A program made the translations under genes and the position numbers. 64,000 nt of DNA, from positions 272,111 to 336,110 of the forward strand of contig MNCI01013916.1 in the NCBI GenBank assembly GCA_015680685.1, given 5' to 3'. Below are positions 23,623-33,899 of the stretch, piece by piece. Source of the stretch: Gnetum montanum. Taxonomy: Eukaryota; Streptophyta; Gnetopsida; Gnetales; Gnetaceae. The notes beneath the pieces are model-generated. The model did not search any database. It saw only the letters and a list, made by a program, of their open reading frames with translations, and was not told where the DNA came from. Every line of letters starts with the position of its first letter. Position 1 is the first letter of the stretch.

Positions 23623-24628
23623 TGATGAGTGGCGAGGTACCCCTACACTCCACCATAAGAATACGAGCGTACACGCGCGATCCGGTTGAACTCCGCAGAC
23701 TAAATGCCTTAACGCCACAAGAAACACTTGGGGTTAATCGTTCGTTATCTTCCCAGGCTTGCTTGTATGTGTCACGGTGTATGGTTAAGCAAGTCTGAGG
23801 TATGTGATTTTTTTGGTATTTTCGGCTTATCTTCTATGCTACCAGGAGAAAGGGTTGAGAAAACTAAACTAACTCTAACTAAGATCTAAGTCTAAATTAA
23901 CTAGCGTCAGCATCCGTTCCCACTTGCCGGACACACCCTGAACTATGCAACTGCAGCTTACCAAACGCTAATCGTTACTGGGATCGCCACACGTAACGCA
24001 AGTGCTCGAAGTGGTCGTACTGAGGCACCTATTTAGCCTACGTGTGATAAGCAGCCGATTCCTTAGCCAGCCGTACACACCCGTGGGTGCTCGTAACTAA
24101 GTCGTACTTATCACACGATCTAGCCTAGCAATGAGCAGCCGATTCCTCAACTAGCCGTACACATTAGACCCGGGAGTTACCAAGCGCAGAATCCTGGAAT
24201 ACGCTACTGGGTTACCAAGCATCCAATGCTCGTAATTGAGTCGTACTCATGCATTGCGTCAAGCAGCCGATTCCTTGACTAGCCGTACACGTCCGTAGAC
24301 GCTCGTAATCAAGTCGTACTTGAACGCACTAGGAAAGCAGAAAAGAAAGCAATAAATGAAACCACGTGCTGCAAGGTTTATCCAAACAAGTTCGTCTTTA
24401 TTGCCGTACACAACTTGGGTTCAGGTTACAAGCTGCTCGAATAAAGAGCCGTTCACTCTAGGACTCCTACTGCGGGCACATGGGGAAAAATTCTAACTCT
24501 GGAGTGATCAATCTGCCAGAGCTTCGCTACACTAGCCAGGATTGGGAAATGAAGGGAGTGCCGCCTCTTATTTATAGATATGGCGGCGGGACGCGATATC
24601 GCGGCCTAGTGCAAGTCGCGTCTCATCA
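23623..24628 (-). repeat. E1 3' LTR
   Basis: 1006 bp, TG...CA with 7-bp inverted ends. On - it holds a TATA box (TATAAATA, 24569-24576) flanked by short GCCGCC/GGCGGC arms, a single CGCGATATCGCG palindrome upstream of it (24592-24603), an AATAAA at 24397-24402, and in the region transcribed after that three copies of a block containing GCAGCCGATTCCT on + (24051, 24135, 24263). Confidence 0.95.
24569..24576 (-). promoter_or_regulatory. TATA box of E1 3' LTR
   Basis: TATAAATA on -, just downstream of the CGCGATATCGCG palindrome. The same sequence is in the other LTR at 31089-31096. Confidence 0.65.
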
Positions 24629-24641
24629 TACCCCCATGACT
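24629..24641 (-). other. E1 polypurine tract for plus-strand priming
   Basis: On - the sequence AGTCATGGGGGTA abuts the LTR start TGATGAG. The same motif in the same place is found in E2 (47100-47112). The G5 run with A is short for a plant polypurine tract, but conservation supports it. Confidence 0.7.
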
Positions 24642-25975
24642 GAATGAAAACTCGTCCTCGAGTTCCTTACAATGATATCAGGTAGGTATGGGATTATTAG
24701 GGGAAATGGAACTAATGGGATGACATGTGAACGGTCTTTATTACAAGACTTGACAAAAACTGGTGTTCATGACAACATGGGTGAACACCTTATTACAATG
24801 ACATCAGGCCACAGTTGGCAGCTGAGAGAAAAGAGGAGAGAGAATAGAAGAGAAGAAGAGAGAAGAGTCTTGTTGCTGCCAACGCCTAGATTGCGCCTTT
24901 CGTTGTCCATCTGTAAGCGCATTATCAATTCCACTCCTTGCATGCTGCTTCAGCGCTGCTCCATTCCAAGTGTCTGCTCCAGATCCATTCCGTTGTTGTA
25001 TGATTGCCATCTGCACACACAACACAATCATATATTAGCAAGGGTAATTGAATCATTAAGTAAAGCATACCTTGCTTCGGTTTAGGTTCCTTGGCTAAGT
25101 TGTGGTATGGCTAATATGGATCTGGGAAAATGTAGATGATGACTACCGAAGGTATAGGGGTTAGGAAGAAAAACGAAAAAATCCGGGGCTTAGGATAAAA
25201 ATCGAAAAATCAGGCCCCGTACCCCCATGACTAATCGCGAACCTCCGGTAGCGTTAGAATGGAGAGAGAAAAGGAATAGGAATGATAGGTAAAAAGGGAC
25301 AACTATGGCATCGATAAAAAGGATGTCATGATGGAAATGAACAAAAATGTTAATTAATTGCAAAATGTTAAGGAAAAGAAGTTAACTAATGTTCCAAATA
25401 GGAATGTCAGTGGGTCCTCCCCAAAGCAGGCTCATGCCCTTAATGCCCTGACAATCCCACATTCAAAGAGTCCGTGGGCTCTGGGAATGTCCTTTGGAAC
25501 AAGAGTTAAAGTCTTAACCGTAAGAATTTACCAAAAAGAAAACAAAGCATCAACCAAAGTATATACAATGATACAACCGGCAATGAGGTGAACAATGGAG
25601 AGAAGGATGGGAAGAAGAGAAGTGGAATGGAATCCCAAGAACAAGGTGGTGTACAGCCCCTTGTGTGTTTCATGATTAATGTGACTTGGCGAATCTCATT
25701 CCAACTCTGGCCTCAAACCAACCACTTCCAGTGACTTCGCATCAATGCAGTTGGTTAAATCATCCACTTGGGTAACAAGGATGCAACTTCGAGAAGCCAC
25801 CACCATTCCGACGAAACAACAGAGAGAATGGGAAGCGAGAAGGGCCTTAGTTAGAGGGAACACTTTGGTTCCATAACCAGTGCTTGTAGCCCAAATTTAT
25901 TCCGTCTAAGGGGTGTGCTTTGAATCCTCACTTTTAGCTTTTTAGCTTTTTCTTCTTCTCTTTTTTCTGTTTTTC

Positions 25976-26000
25976 CATTTTTTTTTTTTTTTTTTTTGTT
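25976..26000. repeat. Homopolymer T tract in E1
   Basis: About 20 T on + (A on the element strand), followed by T-rich sequence. In E2 the aligned place holds short A runs in a threefold repeat (45722-45965). Confidence 0.85.
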
Positions 26001-26449
26001 TTGTGTTTTTATGCGTGGGGACCACACCATGCAAAGACTTCTTTATTTTTATTGTCTCAGCTTCCGATTATTGGGTTACATCGGAACGGTAAGAAAACCC
26101 AAGAAGAAAACATCCAAGCACCCAAGTGAATGACCAACACAAGAGCACCAAGTTCCCTTGAAGTCACACCCTTTTCAAATCCTTGAGTCCTTCCTTAGTT
26201 TGAGAAATGCCCAGTCACTGGTTCGTTAAAGTTCTTATTGGAAGGGAACTGTACATTTCCAAGCCAAGGGAAACCATAGACTTGATGGATGGATGGATGA
26301 AGTGATCTCATTGCCTGCCATATCAAAAGAACATACCTTAGTATCAACAATGTAACTTAAAGGTAAAAACCAAACATTAGCAATTAATGAAAAACAGTTC
26401 ATCCCATCGGCCCGAACACTTATTGGGTGACGAATTTACATGATGGATC

Positions 26450-26473
26450 ACACACACACACACACACACACAA
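26450..26473. repeat. (CA)n microsatellite in E1
   Basis: Perfect CA dinucleotide run of about 12 units, in the 3' noncoding region. Confidence 0.9.
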
Positions 26474-26489
26474 AAAGATAGAAAAATAT

Positions 26490-26632
26490 AACGATGTTGT
26501 AAAACAAAAACAAGAAAAGTTAAAGAAATTTGTAAAACAAAAATTAGAAAAGTTAAAGAAATTGTAAAACAAAAATGTGAAAAACAAAAACGTTGTAAAA
26601 CAAAAATGTGTAAAACAAAAACTGAAAAAGAA
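26490..26632. repeat. Short tandem repeats after the E1 gag stop
   Basis: Five or so degenerate copies of TGTAAAACAAAAA with GAAAAGTTAAAGAAATT between some of them. E2 has a related TTTTACAC-rich stretch at 45170-45240 directly after its gag. Confidence 0.75.
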
Positions 26633-26649
26633 CTGAGGGCCCCATATGA

Positions 26650-29600
26650 TTAGCATAGGTGGCCATCTCCCCCATGACTGAGTTGTGAGGGAGAGATCCG
26701 AAGTAGTGAGCGCCTATTTGAATTTCTAAGCAGTGCCCAACTTCTCCCAATTGATGATCTTAAATTCAGGGGTGGAAGTTGGCGACGCTCACGTTCCAAT
26801 GTGTCTATGCCACGGTTGTTGGCATGAGTTGCCTCAGTTCGTTCCATGCATATTTGTTTGCCCTTATGAGAAGCTGTCAACCACGGGGTGTCTACTACTT
26901 CTTGTGTGGTTGCTACATACAGGCATCTTTGTTGCAGAGTTTCCTGGGCACACCTGTGACATGGAGACATTTCCTCCGTGTCATCACCCGATGAATCACT
27001 GTATGTGATGCATGGAACTATCCTCTTCTCGATCTTTCCACATATGTTTATCTTGGAGATTTCCAAGGAAAGATCACGGATCCTAAGGCATGCATCTACT
27101 GTGCTTAGCCATGCCCTTCCCATTATAATTGGGAAGTCCCCTTCGTTGTTGTTAACATCGATCACTAGGAAGTCTGCTGGGTAGGACCAACCACACACAG
27201 TGGTGATAACGTCCTCCACCAAACCCAATGGGATGGCAATGGACTGGTCTGCCAGCTCCAGTTGAATGTTGCTCTTCTTAAGTTGGGGCAGGTTCCAGGC
27301 GTGATACATCTTTCGCGAAATTAAGTTGACTCCGGAACCTGAGTCAAGAAGAGCTCGATGTGGCGCATTCCCAGCGATCTGCAAATGAATAAAGGGACTC
27401 CCAGGGTCAGTTAGTTTCCTGGGAAGGTGGCCTACCTTGATCCAGTCAGTTACGGTATGTGTTAGCATAACCGTATGCGTTACATTCCCTTGGACTGAAG
27501 GGTGCTCCGAAGTGTTAGTAGTTAGAGGCCTATACATATACCCGTCCGCTTGTTGTTGCGAGAGCCTATCCGGGCTCCTAGTTCTGAAAAAGGGTCTCCT
27601 TTTTGTACAGTTATCGCCAGAACTAGTGTCCGGTTGGATATTTACACTCTGAATATTTACAGATCTCGCGGCGTGACGTTGCTGCGGTTGGGTAGGTAAT
27701 TCCCCTTGCATTGTTGGAGCAGGAGGTGTTATGGGAACTACTTGAGGAAAAGGTGCGGGTGGAGTTAGAGGATGGACAGAATGTGGAATGTCTCCCGGAG
27801 GAGAAGGAGTCCTTCTGAAGTACTCCCGAGCGTAGTAGTGACGGCGTGGAGTGTGACTCATAGCGTCACCTGGAGAAACTGGCTGCTGCACATAATAACC
27901 ATAAGGATCAGGCTGCCGGTAAGGGTATCGATGTGTTGGCTGTGGCATCCCCCATGACTGTGGGTATTGCCACTGCTGATGTTGCTCGATGGGCTGCGGA
28001 GGTGTTCCACTTGGATAATACGTCAAGGGTTGGTGGAACTGCCTCGGGTTACCTTGTGGATAAGGTAACCTTCTGGGTGTTTGCCGTTGATTAAGTCTTG
28101 GATTTAATGCATACACCCCAGACTCCTGCAGATGTGAGATAATTGGACAACATCCCTTAGGATGGTCATAATAGCAGACCTCACATCCACCGTCATTGTC
28201 TGAATCAGAATTTTCAGCCTCATCGGAGTTAGAGATTTTTCCCTTACCCTTGTTATGTGCAGGGTTAAAGTTTCTCCGCTTGTCTTTGCTTTTATCACTA
28301 CTTTGCTCATCCTTAGACTCTTCTACAATTTTCAGGACTGTTTCTATTCGTGAGTCTAAGGAATCCCACATTTGGTCTACCTTAGCCGATACCTCCGTTG
28401 TTAACTTTTGGATCGGCACAGTTTTCCTGTTCACCAACTCTTCGAGTGGTGACTCATCCTCCTCATCACAGAATTTCACTCCCTTCTTACGAAGGGAGGG
28501 ATCACGGTTGTATTCCTCCGCACTTTCTCTTTTCCGTAGCTCACCCTCTTCTTGCGCTACTTGTTCCAACAATACTTCAACTTCATGGGCTCTTAGTTGG
28601 GAGAGTCTCCCTTGGGCGTAAGTCCCAAGAGTTCTTCTCGTTTCATTTCGTAGCCCATCCACGAGGTGGCGAAGTTGATCCCGCTTAGCGTACCCATGGC
28701 CCGGGCAACGATGTAGCAATGTGTAGTAACGGGCCATGGCAGCATCCAAGGATTCATGAGCTCCTTGTTTCCAGCCTTGGATCTGCTTACGCAAGTTAGA
28801 CACTCTGGAGTACGTTTGATATTTGTTGTTGAACAATTCGAGCATCGTACTCCACCTCCTGATGGTTTCCGGTTCTAAGGACCGGTACCAGCTTTCTGCT
28901 TCTTTAGTGAGTGTCCTTGGGAACAACTTGAGTTTCTGCCACTCATTGTCTATGTTCTGCAAGGCACAGGCGTCGTGGAATGCCTGTAAATGATGTTGAG
29001 GATCAGCGTTGTATCCCCCTTCAAAACGTGGGATATTATTTATATCCAAACGCTTGATCCTACTGTCTTTCAAATGCCTTGTGGGAATCCTAACTGCCTC
29101 TCTAATGTCAAGCATACTTCGGGTTGCGAATAGGGGTTCGTCATGATCATCTCTTTCATGACGTCTGTGATGTCTACGTTGTGGTTCCCTATTCTCCCTA
29201 CGTCCTTGCCCTTGTCCTAACTCCTCTCGACCTTCCTGTCGAGGCATTTCATCTCTTTTACCTTTACTCTCCGCGTTATGCTCATGGTGGCTGCGCCCAG
29301 ATGTGGAAGGAGAGGGTGAATGATGTGATGAAGGGGAAGAAGAAGGGGATCCATCACCATGGTGATGTTTCTTGCCTTCTCTTCGGCTGCTTCGGCCCCG
29401 ATCGTTGTGACGATCAACGAGTCCGTCATTAGTGCGAGTGATTGTTCCTGCCGTGAACAGCTGGTGCTCACGGGGATCAGAGCCTGGAATATGTATCGTT
29501 GATCTAAGGCCCTGATGCCTAACCTCTTCACTAGAGTGAGGAGGAGGAACATCATTTGCTAAGAAACCCATAGTGAGGGGTTCCTCTTCTCCTATTTCAC

Positions 29601-29994
29601 TAATGACGTGGGGAACCTTGCCCTTCAGTAGTGAATGTTGGCTCTCCTGCCTTGCATCCCGAATACGTTGGGCGTTTGTGGGACGATAATCCCTCATGTC
29701 ATAATCATCCAAAACGTATTCCGCAATTAGTTCTTGTATGCCTGTCTGTGCTAAGGCACGAACAAGCATGGTAGGGCCGGCTCGATCTGGGGGTAACACG
29801 ATGTTACTTTCCATGTCTCTCCACCGTAGTTGCTCATCTTGATGGAAAACAAAGGTAAAATCTGGCACATACTCATCAGGATGAGTATATGTGACTTTGG
29901 ATTGTTGAGGACATGGTTGATCTCGATTATGCGTATGATGCTGACTTTCTCCTATATTGTCCTTAGGTGAGTTGATTTCGTGAGAAGAAGCCAT
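26650..29994 (-). CDS. gag-pro: E1 Gag-protease polyprotein (1114 aa)
   Basis: The only long intact frame. It would build the virus-like particle and cleave itself. Residues 1-200 are unassigned. Residues 200-290 are a basic, His/Arg/Ser-rich stretch. The retrotransposon Gag core spans about 315-490 (RLDINNIPRFEGG, LKLFPRTLTKEAESWYRSL, WSTMLELFNNKYQTYSR). A zinc knuckle at 604-616 is C-X2-C-X3-H-X4-C (CEVCYYDHPKGCC). Residues 640-780 are Pro/Gln/Tyr-rich. Retropepsin spans about 860-980, with active site DSGSG at 884-888 (G replacing the usual A context), DFLVID at 941-946 and FPIIMGRAWL at 954-963. The last 130 residues match nothing I know. A stop follows and no RT comes after it. The start was chosen as the first Met of the frame, about 130 bases after the primer site. 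E2 and E3 carry relatives of the Gag part. If the element moves, RT and integrase must come from another element. Confidence 0.93.
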   Translation of the reverse strand: MASSHEINSPKDNIGESQHHTHNRDQPCPQQSKVTYTHPDEYVPDFTFVFHQDEQLRWRDMESNIVLPPDRAGPTMLVRALAQTGIQELIAEYVLDDYDMRDYRPTNAQRIRDARQESQHSLLKGKVPHVISEIGEEEPLTMGFLANDVPPPHSSEEVRHQGLRSTIHIPGSDPREHQLFTAGTITRTNDGLVDRHNDRGRSSRREGKKHHHGDGSPSSSPSSHHSPSPSTSGRSHHEHNAESKGKRDEMPRQEGREELGQGQGRRENREPQRRHHRRHERDDHDEPLFATRSMLDIREAVRIPTRHLKDSRIKRLDINNIPRFEGGYNADPQHHLQAFHDACALQNIDNEWQKLKLFPRTLTKEAESWYRSLEPETIRRWSTMLELFNNKYQTYSRVSNLRKQIQGWKQGAHESLDAAMARYYTLLHRCPGHGYAKRDQLRHLVDGLRNETRRTLGTYAQGRLSQLRAHEVEVLLEQVAQEEGELRKRESAEEYNRDPSLRKKGVKFCDEEDESPLEELVNRKTVPIQKLTTEVSAKVDQMWDSLDSRIETVLKIVEESKDEQSSDKSKDKRRNFNPAHNKGKGKISNSDEAENSDSDNDGGCEVCYYDHPKGCCPIISHLQESGVYALNPRLNQRQTPRRLPYPQGNPRQFHQPLTYYPSGTPPQPIEQHQQWQYPQSWGMPQPTHRYPYRQPDPYGYYVQQPVSPGDAMSHTPRRHYYAREYFRRTPSPPGDIPHSVHPLTPPAPFPQVVPITPPAPTMQGELPTQPQQRHAARSVNIQSVNIQPDTSSGDNCTKRRPFFRTRSPDRLSQQQADGYMYRPLTTNTSEHPSVQGNVTHTVMLTHTVTDWIKVGHLPRKLTDPGSPFIHLQIAGNAPHRALLDSGSGVNLISRKMYHAWNLPQLKKSNIQLELADQSIAIPLGLVEDVITTVCGWSYPADFLVIDVNNNEGDFPIIMGRAWLSTVDACLRIRDLSLEISKINICGKIEKRIVPCITYSDSSGDDTEEMSPCHRCAQETLQQRCLYVATTQEVVDTPWLTASHKGKQICMERTEATHANNRGIDTLERERRQLPPLNLRSSIGRSWALLRNSNRRSLLRISPSQLSHGGDGHLC

Positions 29995-30121
29995 TTCTAT
30001 TGGTGTGCTAATTTCACCGTTATTTAATGTTCTTAATTAACTGATTAACCCTAAGGTTCGTTTTAAGCTCACAACGATGTGAGTGATATCCCTTATGTTA
30101 AATTGGCGTAAAAACACCTAG

Positions 30122-30139
30122 TCCCTGGCAACGGTGCCA
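30122..30139 (-). other. E1 primer binding site, tRNA-Asp(GUC)
   Basis: The + strand reads TCCCTGGCAACGGTGCCA, matching 16 of 18 bases of the plant tRNA-Asp 3' end including CCA. It lies 1 base inside the 5' LTR. E3 has a closer match at 62677-62695. Confidence 0.9.
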
Positions 30140-30140
30140 A

Positions 30141-31182
30141 TGATGAGTGGCGAGGTACCCCTACACACCACCATACGAATACGAGCGTACATGCGCGATC
30201 CGGTCAAACTCTGCAGACTAAATGCCTTAACGCCACAAGAAACACTTGGGGTTAATCGTTCGTTGTCTTCCCAGGCTTGCTTGTATGTGTCACGGTGTAT
30301 GGTTAAGCAAGTCTGAGGTATGTGATTTTTTTGGTATTTTCGGCTTATCTTCTATGCTACCAGGAGAAAGGGTTGAGAAAACTAAACTAACTCTAACTAA
30401 GATCTAAGTCTAAATTAACTAGCGTCAGCATCCGTTCCCACTTGCCGGACACACCCTGAACTATGCAACTGCAGCTTACCAAACGCTAATCGTTACTGGG
30501 ATCGCCACACGTAACGCAAGTGCTCGAAGTGGTCGTACTGAGGCACCTATTTAGCCTACGTGTGATAAGCAGCCGATTCCTTAGCCAGCCGTACACACCC
30601 GTGGGTGCTCGTAACTAAGTCGTACTTATCACACGTTCTTAGCCTAGCAATGAGCAACTGATTCCTCAACTAGCCGTACACATTGGACCCTGGAGTTACC
30701 AAGCGCAGAATCCTAGAATACGCTACTGGGTTACCAAGCAGCCAATGCTCGTAATTGAGTCGTACTCATGCATTGCGTCAAGCAGCCGATTCCTTGACTA
30801 GCCGTACACGTCCGTAGACGCTCGTAATCAAGTCGTACTTGAACGCACTAGGAAAGCAGGAAATGAAAGCAATAAATGAAACCATATGCTGCAAGGTTTA
30901 TCCAAACAAGTTCATCTTTATTGCCGTACACAACTTGGGTTCAGGTTACAAGCTGCTCGAATAAAGAGCCGTTCACTCTAGGACTCCTACTGCGGGCACA
31001 TGGGAAAAAATTCTAACTTTGGAGTGATCAATCTACCAGAGCTTCGCTACACTAGCCAGGATTGGGAAATGAAGGGAGTGCCGCCTCTTATTTATAGATA
31101 TGGCGGTGGGACGCGATATCGCGTACGCGATATCGCAGGAGAAGACGCGATATCGCGACCTAGTGTAAGTCGCGTCTCATCA
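30141..31182 (-). repeat. E1 5' LTR
   Basis: 1042 bp. It is nearly identical to 23623-24628 but 36 bp longer because the palindrome CGCGATATCGCG occurs three times (31112-31123, 31126-31137 with one end change, 31146-31157) instead of once. TATA box at 31089-31096 on -. This is the LTR that would drive the genomic transcript. Confidence 0.95.
31089..31096 (-). promoter_or_regulatory. TATA box of E1 5' LTR
   Basis: TATAAATA on -, about 16 bases downstream of the first of three CGCGATATCGCG copies. Transcription would start roughly 30 bases further, near 31060 (estimate). Confidence 0.65.
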
Positions 31183-31187
31183 CATGG
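31183..31187. repeat. E1 target-site duplication, right copy (CATGG)
   Basis: Partner of 23618-23622. The sequence beyond it aligns with X1 about 155-222 (shared GGAGGAA-TCAAGA), which is why the pair is accepted despite two mismatches. Confidence 0.45.
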
Positions 31188-33480
31188 TAGTGAGGAATTT
31201 TTTGTCATTATTTGATGTTTTTTCATTCTTGTTAATCTTGACTTCCTCCATTCTCCCTAAAATTTTCACTGCATACTTTTGTGTTTGTGATTTAGGTCCT
31301 TTTCCTTTCTCTTATTGTTTGTTGTCCTACCTAGGTTGAATCAATGAAGCAGCTTCAGCATTAGAGCTCATGGAAATGGCTAAACTAGGTGTAGGCCTTG
31401 GTGGACCTACTTTCTTTCACACCTTTGGTTATTTATTATCCTTGGCCTTAGGCTTAGGAGCTAGCATCTTACATTTTTTAAAAGGTGATTTCTTGTTGTC
31501 TAGCTATAGAGGGGCTAAAGTATTGGCTACTATGGGAGGACATTAATCAATTTGGGCTATAGGCTTAGTGGTAGTAGAAGGGGACACTCTAATAACAAAT
31601 GGTTCTTTGGAAGGTGCAAGTGATGATATCCTTGTAATAAAAGAAGTCCTTGAACTCAATGAACTTGAAGGCCTTTTGTCACGAGATACCCAAATCACAA
31701 ATGGCTCCCTAGTAGGTTTAGGGTTATTATTAATACTAAAAATAGCTATGATATATGGGTCATTTTTGATATTCAGTAGGTCTTTGTACACTTGCATGCC
31801 CTGATTTTGTGGCCTAACTGGATTGGATGTGTCTAACATCAGTCTAGCACTATTTATCATTTTCTACAAATCATCCTTTAGAGCCAAGAAAAGTCCATTA
31901 TCATGAGAAGGAAGTTGATAATAATGGTAGAATGATATATCTTAAAGTATTTAGGCATGAGTGGGTAAAATTTTGTGGCTACATTGGGATCCCTAATGAT
32001 CTCACACAAGTGAACATGCCTCTTATGGGCATTCTCAATTAATTATTTGTACAGGATGTGGCTACTCTTGAGTAATTGATTCAAAAGCTTAGAGGTTTTC
32101 ATGGGTAACTTCATGTAGTTGGACCAATCATTTCTTTCAAAGTTAGGCCTAGGTAGGTTAGAGGTAGAGGCATATGATGTTGAAGGTTGAGCAGTGATAG
32201 CAAGGATCTTTGGTTAAGTTCTTCTTAGCCCCTACACGGTTTTAGTTTCTTTTATCACTGTGGCCATGGCTATATGATTTTATTTTTCCTTGTTACTATT
32301 ATTTCTCATTTTTTGGTTCTTTTATGTTACATACATGACATTATTACTAACTTCCATAGCATATTTTATGTTTTTGATTTAGGAAAAGGCTTAGCTAACT
32401 AACCATGGGTCTAGATAGTATAGCTTGGACATGACAAAATCATGAATCACTCTCTTGAAAATTGCAAAAAGAAGAGTTTCAAAGATGCAATCAAGAATTT
32501 TTTTGAGGGTAGTGTTCCATTTCTGTATAAATTTTTGAACATGTTTAAGGGGCCCCTACTTGATCTTCATTAGTTGATCTAGTGTTGTGTCAAGTTTCAA
32601 GTTATACTTGAAATAGTTAATGAATTATGAAATAATGTCATCTAAAGAGGCTATGAAGCCTATGGGTAATGCACAATACTTGTCCATGGCTTTTCTAGTG
32701 AGAGATCTAGGGAATATATGCATCATAATATGGGGCCAAGCTTGTAATAATAAGCACTCAAAATGGAATGTAATGAGATGTGAATTAGGATCACCCTTGC
32801 CATTGTATTTTCTGAAATCATGGATTGGAATGCCTATGGGAAGAGTTATCTACAGGATGGTAGGATTGATGGAGTCATCTTGGTAGAAGTCCATAATTTT
32901 AATTGTATAGTTTATAGAGGCTTTAAACTTCTATAGCTCTTCAATGAGGTCTTGGATCATTTGGAATGCTTAATTTCTACCTTGAAGCATTTCCACAAGT
33001 TGAGGAGTTTGAACTAATGATTATGGGGAAGGTTGGATGATGTGAGGCCATGTTATTAGTATCGATATAGATGGAAGAGGTTGGGTTATCATGGTTGTAG
33101 GAGAACCAAAAATGAAGAATGATGTTTTCATTAGAATGTGAGGCATAAAGGGAACAAAGGAAGTATGAAAGGCTTGTAATGCTTGGGTTCCCAAGGAGAG
33201 GTCCACTAATATGGAGAAAGAAGGTGGTGTAAAGGATACCATTGGTGATGGACACATAGAATGGGGTTGAGTTGTAAAGGACATTGATGAATTTAAGGAG
33301 GTAATTTGGGATGTTGGCTAAGACTAGTGTGTTGCTATAATAGGCATTGGTCCAAACATGATGGGATACATGGAACAAGACTAAGAAACCTAACCACACA
33401 TAACATCAAAGGTTGCAAAGCTAGGGATGATTGTTTGGAGAACTGAGAGTTGGAAAAGGTCACCTATTAATATGTCTAGT
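31183..33480 (-). pseudogene. Element X2: Gag relic
   Basis: The - strand translation at about 32890-32400 shows a retrotransposon Gag core: GIPIHDFRKYNGKGDPNSHL, then a FPRSLTRKAMDKY block and a DQLMKIK-GPLKHVQKFIQKW block. That is the usual order of the plant Ty3/gypsy capsid. Open pieces at 31543-31860 and 32977-33399 flank it and are Ser/Thr/Pro-rich. Frameshifts and stops are frequent. Its protease is on the other side of E1 (22851-23617). Lineage is taken as Tat-like by context. Confidence 0.7.
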
Positions 33481-33899
33481 TTGTGCTTCACTTCAAAACC
33501 ATCTTGGTTCTTTTGGTTTTCATCTGAACTAATTTCCTCACTTATATCATTAATGTCAACATGCATGTATAAAAGTCTATTATGTTGATATGGTCATAGG
33601 GCGAAGCAATATACTCTTTTCCATTTCAATGCATGATTTCAAACTAACACTTGGCATTTGATTCCAACCATGAAATGAGGAGGCTAGCCTATATTTTAAC
33701 ATAAATGAAGTTATAGTATTCCTCATTAATGATTGTAAACTCTAGTTGTTTTCCACTCTATCTATGAGATTGCCTATGTTATGTGATTGTTAGATCCCTA
33801 GGATTATAGATGCAAACTGCTTCTTGGTTAGGAGATAGGTGTGCTATTTTGTGAGGTAAAAGTATTGAACTATGAAAAGGCATAATAAAGGTGTTAGAC

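Larger units (their letters stand above)
24642..26649 (-). other. E1 conserved 3' noncoding region
   Basis: About 2 kb between the ORF stop and the purine tract, where pol would normally lie. No protein family is recognisable; the open frame at 24672-25085 (+) is Arg/Glu-rich and I do not accept it. The whole region is collinear with E2 45130-47099. Shared landmarks include a TGTTTTACA-rich start, TCTTTGCATGGTGTGG, TTCAAAGCACA-CCCTTAGAC, ATCCCATACCT, and CTCGAGGA-GAGTTTTCATT just before the purine tract. Conservation between a young and an old copy suggests a cis role such as RNA packaging or 3' processing; this is inference. Confidence 0.75.
23623..31182 (-). mobile_element. E1: young non-autonomous Ty3/gypsy LTR element (gag-protease only)
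   Basis: 7560 bp. It has LTRs of 1006 and 1042 bp with unusually long perfect ends (TGATGAG and CTCATCA), a tRNA-Asp primer site, one long gag-protease ORF, a 2-kb noncoding 3' region and a purine tract ending AGTCATGGGGG next to the 3' LTR. No RT, RNase H or integrase is present on either strand. It is inserted in X2 between gag and protease. By eye the LTRs differ by roughly two dozen substitutions, mostly transitions at CG sites, plus a 36-base length change, so the insertion is young relative to everything around it. Pol-less elements with gag are known in plants as TR-GAGs; this one also keeps a protease. Confidence 0.93.

Noticed and set aside
24672-25085. 137-aa open frame on + inside the E1 3' region
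   Set aside because: Antisense to the element, low-complexity Arg/Glu stretch, and the collinear part of E2 (46700-47080) does not keep the frame.
26420-26656. Phe-rich open frame on - after the gag stop
   Set aside because: Produced by T-rich tandem repeats and the CA microsatellite.
28196-28688. Open frames on + opposite the gag-protease ORF
   Set aside because: Shadow frames of the long - strand ORF; no family resemblance of their own.
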